Part shown: in pieces, positions 5,927 through 10,802 of the stretch
Layout: every line of letters begins with the position of its first letter
Numbering within the stretch: position 1 is the first letter of the stretch
Assembly (NCBI GenBank): GCA_944391265.1
Contig: CALXSX010000020.1
Location: forward strand, 1 to 10,802
DNA from: an uncultured Clostridia bacterium
Lineage (GTDB): Bacteria; Bacillota; Clostridia; UBA1381
DNA: 10,802 nt
Direction of reading: 5' to 3'
Made by a program: the position numbers and the translations under genes
Notes under the pieces: model-generated
The model's database searches: none
Told to the model about the DNA's origin: nothing
What the model saw: the letters and a program-made list of their open reading frames with translations, nothing else

Positions 5927-6988
5927 CTATTTTTTTTCGTTGTTTTTGCCAAGCTTGACCTTATAGCCGTCACTGAGCTTTTCACGCACCATTTTGTCTA
6001 TCATATTTGTAAATTCCGGATTCTCTTTCATGTACTTGCGGACGTTATCGCGCCCCTGACCAATCTTTTCGCCCTCATAGCTGAACCATGCGCCGCTCTT
6101 TTTTATTATGTCCATAGCCACTGCAACATCGAGAATATTTCCCTCCTTGGAAATCCCCTCTCCGTACATAATATCAAACTCCGCTTCTTTAAACGGCGGC
6201 GCCACCTTGTTCTTAACGACCTTCACCCTCGTTTTGTTTCCTATGAGCTCTGTGCCGTTCTTGATTGCCTCAGACTTTCTGACATCAAGCCGAACTGATG
6301 CAAAATACTTAAGTGCGCGGCCGCCCGGCGTCGTCTCGGGATTTCCGTAAACTATGCCTACTTTTTCGCGCAGCTGATTTATAAATATGACAGATGTCCC
6401 CGTCTTAGCGGTTATTCCGGTGAGCTTGCGGAGAGCCTGAGACATGAGTCTTGCCAAAAGCCCCACGTGCGAATCTCCCATCTCGCCGTCAATCTCGGCT
6501 TTGGGAACGAGCGCTGCTACAGAGTCTATTACGATAACATCTATCGCACCGCTTCTGACTAAAGCCTCCGCTATTTCAAGAGCCTGCTCGCCCGTATCCG
6601 GCTGTGCTACTATGAGGTTGTCTATATCTACGCCGAGGTTTTTCGCATAAACGGGGTCGAGCGCGTGCTCTGCATCGATAAACGCCGCATCTCCTCCCGC
6701 CTTTTGCGCCTCTGCGACAACATGAAGCGCCACAGTCGTTTTACCGGACGACTCCGGGCCGAATATCTCTATGACCCTGCCCTTCGGTATTCCGCCTACG
6801 CCGAGAGCTATATCAAGCGTGAGCGAGCCTGTAGGTATAGCGTCAACCGTAACTGCCGGAGCTTCACCGAGCTTCATGATACTCCCGGCTCCGTAGTCTT
6901 TCCTTATGCCGGCGATTGCGCCCTCAATAGCCTTCGCCTTTTCAGGGCTGCGCCGGGGTGCCTGCTGCTCCTTTTCTTCTTTATCCAT
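5927..6988 (-). CDS. recA: Recombinase RecA
   Basis: Cytosolic DNA-dependent ATPase that forms filaments on single-stranded DNA, drives homologous strand exchange and stimulates LexA self-cleavage. The 353-residue product is full length. Visible motifs: Walker A GPESSGKT (77-84), the catalytic-Glu region FIDAEHALDP (103-112), Walker B VIVIDSVAAL (151-160), the L1 segment EMGDSHVGLLARLMSQALRK and the L2 DNA-binding loop with NQLREKVGIVYGNPETTPGG (204-223). The N-terminus is about 11 residues longer than in E. coli and rich in Lys/Glu/Gln. The C-terminus is short and basic (KLGKNNEKK) rather than acidic. The ATG at 6988 follows AAAGGAA by 9 bases. No recX gene follows; ptsH is next. A sigma-A-type promoter precedes it, but I see no LexA-box-like palindrome. 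Confidence 0.99.
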   Translation of the reverse strand: MDKEEKEQQAPRRSPEKAKAIEGAIAGIRKDYGAGSIMKLGEAPAVTVDAIPTGSLTLDIALGVGGIPKGRVIEIFGPESSGKTTVALHVVAEAQKAGGDAAFIDAEHALDPVYAKNLGVDIDNLIVAQPDTGEQALEIAEALVRSGAIDVIVIDSVAALVPKAEIDGEMGDSHVGLLARLMSQALRKLTGITAKTGTSVIFINQLREKVGIVYGNPETTPGGRALKYFASVRLDVRKSEAIKNGTELIGNKTRVKVVKNKVAPPFKEAEFDIMYGEGISKEGNILDVAVAMDIIKKSGAWFSYEGEKIGQGRDNVRKYMKENPEFTNMIDKMVREKLSDGYKVKLGKNNEKK

Positions 6989-7027
6989 TTACTATTGTTC
7001 CTTTCAGTACTTATCATTCATACTTAT

Positions 7028-7056
7028 ATTATACTATAACCGCACAAAAAAAGCAA
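7028..7056 (-). promoter_or_regulatory. recA promoter
   Basis: On the minus strand TTGCTT (7056-7051) and a perfect TATAAT (7033-7028) are separated by exactly 17 bases, with a leader of about 35 bases. The -35 lies within the small hairpin that follows thiN. No inverted repeat resembling the GAAC-N4-GTTC SOS operator is visible between 6989 and 7075. Confidence 0.7.
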
Positions 7057-7063
7057 GTGCTTT
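7046..7063 (-). terminator. Short hairpin with T7 run after thiN, overlapping the recA -35
   Basis: On the minus strand AAAGC (7063-7059) pairs with GCTTT (7054-7050) around a 4-base loop, and the following T's make a run of seven (7052-7046). It begins 13 bases after the thiN stop. The 5-bp stem is short, so termination is likely incomplete, and recA may receive some read-through from the rpe–thiN operon. Confidence 0.45.
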
Positions 7064-7075
7064 ATATAATTTTTT

Positions 7076-7684
7076 TCAGTCAACCGAAAAAATCAGCAAA
7101 CCGTCTCCGCCCTCCGACCTGTAGAAAGCTCTGTCTGCTGTTACAATATTTGAAACACCGCGCGACTGGCCGAATACCAAATCCTCCCCAAAAAGCGGAT
7201 ATTCAAGACCTTCGGTATATATTTTTTCTATCCTTTCACTGATTGGAACAAGTGAGACGGTTTTGCCGCGCATATTTTTTATTTCAAAAAAGCCGCGGTA
7301 GTAATAAACCGTGTTGTTGCCGTCTAAAAGACAACCTTTTATGCCGCTGTTATATATCAGTCTCAGAAGACTGATGTTCGTAAGCGTATGGTCAAGTCTC
7401 GTGCCTGTGAAGCCGAGAAGAACTATTTCGGACGGGTTCATGGACACAGCGTGCCTTACGGCAAGCTCTCCGTCCGTAAAATCCTTTCTTGCAGGGTAGA
7501 CGAGCTTGTTTTTTTCGCACGTGAGGTCAGATTTCACGGAATCCATGTCGCCTATTATCAAATCGGCCTTTATCCCATTTGCTTTGGCGCTGTCATAGCC
7601 GCTGTCGGCGCATATGACAAAATCTTCGCTTCCTGCCGCCGCGAGCGGAAAGAAGCTGCCTCCGCCTATTACGATAACTCTCAT
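7076..7684 (-). CDS. thiN: Thiamine pyrophosphokinase
   Basis: Transfers pyrophosphate from ATP to thiamine to make thiamine pyrophosphate, the cofactor of transketolase, pyruvate dehydrogenase and related enzymes. The 202-residue product shows family motifs in order: CADSGYDSAKANGIKADLIIGDMDSV (about 25-50, written here as a span), PARKDFTDGELAV (64-76) with the Lys/Asp/Thr/Asp active-site motif, GFTGTRLDHTLTNI (91-104) with the nucleotide-binding Arg-Leu-Asp-His, and KTVSLVP. The ATG at 7684 overlaps the rpe stop as ATGA, a layout typical of translational coupling, and AGGTGA lies 8 bases upstream. A TTG at 7705 in the same frame would extend it by 7 residues deeper into rpe and is less likely. 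The rsgA–rpe–thiN neighbourhood is conserved in Firmicutes. No TPP riboswitch is visible. Confidence 0.94.
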   Translation of the reverse strand: MRVIVIGGGSFFPLAAAGSEDFVICADSGYDSAKANGIKADLIIGDMDSVKSDLTCEKNKLVYPARKDFTDGELAVRHAVSMNPSEIVLLGFTGTRLDHTLTNISLLRLIYNSGIKGCLLDGNNTVYYYRGFFEIKNMRGKTVSLVPISERIEKIYTEGLEYPLFGEDLVFGQSRGVSNIVTADRAFYRSEGGDGLLIFSVD

Positions 7685-8334
7685 CTGCCGCTCACCTGCC
7701 CGCAAAGCGAAAGCAAACGCTTGGTATTAGCTTTCACGTCTCCGCCGAAAACAGCCGTTCCGGCAACAATTATATTCGCGCCGAGCCCATGTACCGATTT
7801 TATATTGCTCTCGTTTATTCCCCCGTCAACCTGTATATTAAAATCATTGCCCGCATATTCCCTGAGCGCTTTTATCTTTTCATCAACACAGCTTATGTAT
7901 TTTTGTCCACCGTAGCCCGGAAAAACGCTCATCACAAGCACCATGTCAACCTTGCCGACATACTTAAAAACACTCTCCACACTCGTATCAGGGTTTATGG
8001 CGATGGCAGGCTTTGCGCCGAGCGACCTTATCAGTTCTATACAGCCATCAGGATCGCTCACGCTTTCAAGGTGGAAAGTTATTCCGTTTGCTCCGGCACT
8101 GACAAACGGCTCGACGTACTTTTCCGTGTTTTCAATCATGAGGTGGACGTCAAGAAACTGGTTCGTTACAGGTCTCACGCTTTTGACTACCCCCGGGCCG
8201 AAGCTGAGGTTCGGCACGAAGTGGCCGTCCATAATGTCTATGTGAAGCCACTTAGCGCCGCCGTTTTCTGTCATATTTATCTGCTCGCCGAGCCTTGAAA
8301 AATCAGCCGCAAGTATCGATGGTGCAAGTATCAT
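7681..8334 (-). CDS. rpe: Ribulose-phosphate 3-epimerase
   Basis: Interconverts D-ribulose 5-phosphate and D-xylulose 5-phosphate in the pentose phosphate pathway; a TIM-barrel, metal-dependent cytosolic enzyme. The 217-residue product has the family's usual length and motifs: APSILAADF (4-12), HIDIMDGHFVPN (31-42) supplying His31 and the catalytic Asp33, DVHLMI with His64, MSVFPGYGGQKY (135-146) for phosphate binding, and VDGGI with the second catalytic Asp170. The start at 8334 is chosen because GGAG lies 6 bases upstream and it gives the family-typical N-terminus MILAPSIL. ATG at 8346 and a further upstream start lack a ribosome binding site. It overlaps thiN by four bases. It follows the anti-sigma candidate at 64 bases, with two hairpins in the gap. 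Confidence 0.96.
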   Translation of the reverse strand: MILAPSILAADFSRLGEQINMTENGGAKWLHIDIMDGHFVPNLSFGPGVVKSVRPVTNQFLDVHLMIENTEKYVEPFVSAGANGITFHLESVSDPDGCIELIRSLGAKPAIAINPDTSVESVFKYVGKVDMVLVMSVFPGYGGQKYISCVDEKIKALREYAGNDFNIQVDGGINESNIKSVHGLGANIIVAGTAVFGGDVKANTKRLLSLCGQVSGR

Positions 8335-8348
8335 TTCATTCTCCATTC

Positions 8349-8363
8349 TGCCGCCGGGCGGCA
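8349..8363 (-). promoter_or_regulatory. GC-rich hairpin just upstream of the rpe ribosome binding site
   Basis: TGCCGCC (8349-8355) and GGCGGCA (8357-8363) are perfect reverse complements around a single base. In RNA it would form a tight stem with a small loop ending 4 bases before the rpe GGAG (8345-8342). It may influence translation of rpe. The same GGCGGCA arm forms the leader hairpin of rhaA. Confidence 0.4.
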
Positions 8364-8378
8364 CAAGTCAATAAATCA

Positions 8379-8400
8379 AAGCAGCACAACTGCACTGCTT
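8379..8400 (-). terminator. Weak hairpin at the end of the anti-sigma candidate, possible partial terminator
   Basis: AAGCAG (8379-8384) and CTGCTT (8395-8400) can pair with a 10-base loop. On the minus strand the stem is followed by TGATTTATT, a poor U-run. It includes part of the stop codon of the upstream gene. If it works at all it would lower, not block, transcription into rpe. Confidence 0.3.
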
Positions 8401-9382
8401 ATTTTATTTTTTCACTTATTGAGTCAGCCATCTCATTAACAACGCTCATGTCAGCGCCGTATGACGTTATTTTTATGCCAACATCCCCGGTAAAAACATA
8501 TTCCGTGCTTTCGTCGGGCTCGCTTTCTTTCATCTCGCCGCACATTGATTTGGACACTAAAACGCTTATCCTCTCGTCCTCTCCGCCGGCGAACTCAACA
8601 GTGCAGCTGTCATGTACCGCGCCGTCAGCGCCGGTGGCTATCTCAGCGTCTATGAAAAGCGTTTCAAAGCCCTCAGGCGCCTCTATTACAGAAGTAACAT
8701 CAAGCCCCACATATTCGGAGTATTCTTCCACGGAAACAAAGCCGCCCACGCTGTAGGCTGCCGCCGAAGCTCCCGATGCCTCGCGCACCGATGTCGGCTT
8801 ATCGTCCGAGGATTCATCCTGCACTGCCGCATTTTCAGGCTCTGACGTCTGAGCAGGCTGAGCCTCCGAATCAGCCGTATCGTAGGCAGTATCTGCCTGA
8901 ACTGATGATTCTTCTGCCTTGACCGGCTCATTGTCCGGCTGCTCAGCTGCCGGTTCATACGTCTGTGCCGTCACAGGCGCTGTGCTTCTCTCGGCCGGCT
9001 TTGCCGCCGGTACCGATTTCTTTGCCGGCACGGCAGACGGCTTTGCCGCATCAGGCGCAGCGTATGCATTTGCCTCCGGCTGAGGCGTCTGAGCAGCCGC
9101 TTCGATTGTCGCTGCCGGGCTCTCAGTCTGTACCGGCGCGCTTGCCTGTGGCAGTACGTCAACAGCTGACGTCTGCTCTGTCTGTGGCTTTTCCATCAGC
9201 TTCGGAATTGCCGCGGAGCTTCCTATCAGTATCACCACTGCCGCCGCCGCGGCATAATATGTATTTATATGCTGATGCTTCTTTTTGCCTGAAAATGCAT
9301 TTTCTATGGTTTTGTTCAGCAGTTCTTCGCTCGGTGTGATATCGTCATTAGCTTCTTTATAAAGCTTTCTAAACAAAATCAT
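8399..9382 (-). CDS. Putative membrane anti-sigma factor with long Ala/Pro/Glu-rich wall-spanning linker
   Basis: I do not recognise a named family over the whole length. The 327-residue protein has a cytoplasmic N-terminus of about 40 residues (LFRKLYKEANDDITPSEELLNKTIENAF), a single membrane segment at about 42-60 (TYYAAAAAVVILIGSSAAIP), then a low-complexity linker (about 65-208) rich in Ala, Pro, Glu, Gln, Ser and Thr, and a folded extracytoplasmic C-terminal domain (about 211-327). That domain begins SVGGFVSVEEYSEYVGLDV and contains two cysteines, Cys260 and Cys281. The gene starts 14 bases inside the 3' end of the sigma factor gene, the usual arrangement for a sigma/anti-sigma pair. The short N-terminus would be the sigma-binding part. 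It has no zinc-binding HxxxCxxC motif, so it is not a classical ZAS-domain anti-sigma factor. The C-terminal domain loosely recalls the DUF4367-like sensor domains of clostridial sigma partners. The SD GGGAGG lies very close to the ATG at 9382. Its role is inferred from context. Confidence 0.75.
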   Translation of the reverse strand: MILFRKLYKEANDDITPSEELLNKTIENAFSGKKKHQHINTYYAAAAAVVILIGSSAAIPKLMEKPQTEQTSAVDVLPQASAPVQTESPAATIEAAAQTPQPEANAYAAPDAAKPSAVPAKKSVPAAKPAERSTAPVTAQTYEPAAEQPDNEPVKAEESSVQADTAYDTADSEAQPAQTSEPENAAVQDESSDDKPTSVREASGASAAAYSVGGFVSVEEYSEYVGLDVTSVIEAPEGFETLFIDAEIATGADGAVHDSCTVEFAGGEDERISVLVSKSMCGEMKESEPDESTEYVFTGDVGIKITSYGADMSVVNEMADSISEKIK

Positions 9383-9854
9383 ACCCTCCCTTCAACTTTG
9401 CTTTGAGCAGCTCTCGCGCTCTGTGAAGCTGGGATTTTACGGTGGATTCTTTTTGGTTAAGACACCTGGATATTTCCGCTATCGACATATCCTCGTAGTA
9501 AAAAAGGTGCACTACCGCACGGTATTTCTGAGGCAGCTCAAGCGTTGCGTAATAAACATCGCCCTTTTCCGGAGTTTCAAAAACAATATCGTCCGCCAGA
9601 GCCTCCGTACGCTTAAACCACGTGTTTGTAAACACGTTTTTACTGCAGTTTATCGCAACGCGCAGGAGCCATGCCTTTAGGTGCTCCTCGCTTTCAAAGT
9701 CTCTGTCATTTTGAACGTATCTCAGAAAAACCTCCTGCACGACGTCATCCGCGTTATCGTGGCTTTTGGTCTGGTTAAGAGCCAGCTTATACACCATAGA
9801 GAAGTATTTTTTTATCATGCTCTCCTTATATTCTCGCGATTTCGGATCGGCCAC
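9369..9854 (-). CDS. ECF-type RNA polymerase sigma factor (sigma-70 family)
   Basis: A 161-residue extracytoplasmic-function sigma factor that would direct RNA polymerase to a small regulon when released from its membrane partner. Region 2 is at about 13-80: YFSMVYKLALNQTKSHDNADDVVQEVFLRY and HLKAWLLRVAINCSKN, the typical core-binding and -10-reading segment. Region 4 is at about 103-155: LELPQKYRAVVHLFYYEDMSIAEISRCLNQKESTVKSQLHRARELLK, with the -35-reading helix-turn-helix (spans given rather than full sequence). Regions 1 and 3 are absent, as expected for ECF factors. The GTG at 9854 is chosen because AGGGGGAG lies 5 bases upstream; the GTG at 9872 in frame has no ribosome binding site. It overlaps its probable anti-sigma gene by 14 bases and lies 56 bases after rsgA. 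Confidence 0.92.
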   Translation of the reverse strand: MADPKSREYKESMIKKYFSMVYKLALNQTKSHDNADDVVQEVFLRYVQNDRDFESEEHLKAWLLRVAINCSKNVFTNTWFKRTEALADDIVFETPEKGDVYYATLELPQKYRAVVHLFYYEDMSIAEISRCLNQKESTVKSQLHRARELLKAKLKGGYDFV

Positions 9855-9875
9855 CGATTCTCCCCCTCTCACTTA

Positions 9876-9904
9876 TAATACTTTTTAAAAGGTCAAAAGG
9901 TTGC
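9876..9904 (-). promoter_or_regulatory. Possible ECF-style promoter upstream of the sigma factor gene
   Basis: On the minus strand GCAACC with a following T4 (9904-9895) resembles the AAC-containing -35 element of ECF promoters, and GTATTA (9881-9876) lies 17 bases downstream. The start would fall about 15 bases before the GTG. An internal CCTTTT direct repeat (8-base step) is also present. Evidence is weak; the gene may instead simply be read through from rsgA. Confidence 0.3.
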
Positions 9905-9910
9905 TTTGCA

Positions 9911-10765
9911 TCAGTAATTTTTTTTGCTTTTTAAAATTTCGTACATTTCGCAGTAGCTGTCATATCGTGATTTTGCTATTTTCCCCGCTTCAAGCGCCGC
10001 TCTTACAGCACAGCCCGTTTCCTTTATGTGCGAGCAGCCACGGAACCGGCAGCCGCCTGCCAGGGCGCGGATCTCCGGAAAATATCCACCGAGCTCCTCA
10101 GCATTTATATCCAATATCTCAAAAGAGCTGAATCCGGGCGTATCGAAAACAAAGCCGCCGCTCACCGGCAGAAGCTCAACGTGTCTCGTTGTGTGCCTGC
10201 CCCTTGCAGTTTTCCGGCTGAGTCCCCCTGTCTCCATATCAGCGCCGGTGATAATGTTCAGTATGCTCGATTTCCCCACTCCGGAAAGACCGCAAAATGC
10301 CGTCACCTTACCTTTTAATATGTCGTACAGGCTGTCTAAATTTTCACCCTTTTCCGCTGACACTGCTACTGCCATGTAGCCTGCCCCGCCGTATATGTCA
10401 GTTAGTGTATCAGCAGAGGCTATATCTGTCTTGTTCACACATATGACCGCTTCAACACCACACACCTCCGCCTGGACAAGCATTTTATCAATAAGTGTCA
10501 GATTGGGGTCGGGCGAAGCCGCAGCCGCTACTATGACGAGCGTATCAACATTTGCCACAGGCGGTCTTACAAGACAGTTCTTCCGCTCCTCTATCTCGGC
10601 AATGCTTGCCGAACCGGAACCGACTTTTATTTTCACATGGTCTCCGACAGTAGGCGTAATCCCGTTTTTCCGGAATACGCCCCTCGCCTTGCATTCATAA
10701 ACCTCGCCGCCGGAGAGAACATAGTAAAATCCGCCTATACCCTTTGTTATTATACCATCAAGCAT
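9911..10765 (-). CDS. rsgA: Ribosome small subunit-dependent GTPase RsgA
   Basis: Circularly permuted GTPase that binds the 30S subunit late in its assembly and checks the decoding centre; also called YloQ/CpgA in Bacillus. The 284-residue product has an N-terminal OB-fold (about 1-70), then GTPase motifs in permuted order: G4 NKTD (111-114), G1 GLSGVGKSS (159-167), the switch I segment GRHTTRHVEL (189-198) and G3 DTPG (208-211). The C-terminal zinc module shows Cys239, Cys244, His246 and Cys252 (CRFRGCSHIKETGC). The ATG at 10765 is chosen: AAGG lies about 8 bases upstream and MLDGIITKGIGGFYYV matches the family's N-terminus. ATG at 10789 and TTG at 10792 are in frame but lack ribosome binding sites. 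It heads the visible part of the rsgA–sigma–anti-sigma–rpe–thiN run. Confidence 0.96.
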   Translation of the reverse strand: MLDGIITKGIGGFYYVLSGGEVYECKARGVFRKNGITPTVGDHVKIKVGSGSASIAEIEERKNCLVRPPVANVDTLVIVAAAASPDPNLTLIDKMLVQAEVCGVEAVICVNKTDIASADTLTDIYGGAGYMAVAVSAEKGENLDSLYDILKGKVTAFCGLSGVGKSSILNIITGADMETGGLSRKTARGRHTTRHVELLPVSGGFVFDTPGFSSFEILDINAEELGGYFPEIRALAGGCRFRGCSHIKETGCAVRAALEAGKIAKSRYDSYCEMYEILKSKKNY

Positions 10766-10781
10766 GACAGCGCCTTCCCGT

Positions 10782-10802
10782 TTATTCATCAAAATTTACG
10801 TT
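10782..10802 (-). CDS. Possible last six codons of an upstream gene (prkC-like position)
   Basis: On the minus strand the window edge reads codons for NVNFDE followed by TAA (10784-10782), ending 16 bases before the rsgA start. In Firmicutes the gene before rsgA is usually the PASTA-domain Ser/Thr kinase prkC, and a short beta-strand-like tail fits, but six codons cannot identify a gene. Included only as a pointer. Confidence 0.2.
   Translation of the reverse strand, partial: NVNFDE

Noticed and set aside
7685..7705. Possible TPP riboswitch or separate promoter for thiN
   Set aside because: thiN overlaps rpe by ATGA and there is no leader in which a riboswitch could fold.
7388..7915. Open frame of 175 codons on the + strand across thiN and rpe
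   Set aside because: Antisense to two clearly identified genes and their ATGA junction; no family resemblance.
7789..8298. Open frame of 169 codons on the + strand inside rpe
   Set aside because: Shadow of rpe; the rpe protein is conserved end to end.
8990..9100. Possible tandem DNA repeat (CGGCTTTGCCGC at 8997 and 9038)
   Set aside because: Only two short copies at irregular spacing, accounted for by repeated AAKP-like residues in the linker; no true tandem array.
8965..9339. Open frame of 124 codons on the + strand over the anti-sigma linker
   Set aside because: Explained by the biased Ala/Pro codons of the low-complexity linker on the other strand.
10026..10379. Open frame of 117 codons on the + strand inside rsgA
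   Set aside because: Overlaps the GTPase and zinc motifs of rsgA in antisense and has no recognisable features of its own.
1..10802. CRISPR array, prophage, insertion sequence, tRNA or rRNA
   Set aside because: No regularly spaced repeats, transposase/integrase motifs, terminal inverted repeats or RNA-gene sequence were seen; composition is uniform.

Overview
This window most likely comes from the chromosome of a low-to-mid GC Firmicute of the class Clostridia. The reasons are a Bacillus/Clostridium-type LonB AAA+ protein, an HPr with both His15 and Ser46, the Firmicute rsgA–rpe–thiN neighbourhood, strong AGGAGG-type ribosome binding sites, frequent GTG/TTG starts and AT-rich sigma-A-like promoters. 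Codon use and GC (mid-40s % by eye) look even throughout. I see no insertion sequence, integrase, CRISPR array, tRNA or rRNA, so this reads as core chromosome rather than a mobile island. No gene-free stretch exceeds about 185 bases.

Layout from left to right: a 5'-truncated htpG (Hsp90) is the only gene on the + strand. It converges on a LonB-like membrane AAA+ ATPase, and the two share a long perfect inverted repeat at their 3' ends. All other genes are on the minus strand and are read from right to left. In order of transcription they are: rsgA (ribosome small-subunit maturation GTPase), an ECF-type sigma factor, an overlapping membrane protein that is probably its anti-sigma factor, rpe (ribulose-phosphate 3-epimerase), thiN (thiamine pyrophosphokinase, start/stop overlap with rpe), recA, ptsH (HPr), an AraC-family regulator, rhaA (L-rhamnose isomerase) and the LonB-like gene.

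How the genes work together: rsgA–sigma–anti-sigma–rpe–thiN appears to be one run of co-oriented, closely spaced or overlapping genes, with the sigma/anti-sigma pair sitting between rsgA and rpe, which are normally adjacent. recA and ptsH each have their own recognisable promoter. The AraC regulator and rhaA form a likely regulator/target pair: between them lie three spaced copies of an ACATTT-centred motif just upstream of and overlapping the rhaA -35, as expected for AraC-type activator binding.

The points most worth a second look are: (1) the LonB-like protein ends exactly where the Lon protease domain should begin, so it is an AAA+ motor with no peptidase; (2) the sigma factor and the unfamiliar Ala/Pro/Glu-rich membrane partner inserted in the rsgA–rpe–thiN cluster; (3) the phased repeats before rhaA; (4) the araC gene starting only about 30 bases after a terminator. 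I did not find a wholly unknown multi-gene system; most of the window is well-known housekeeping genes.
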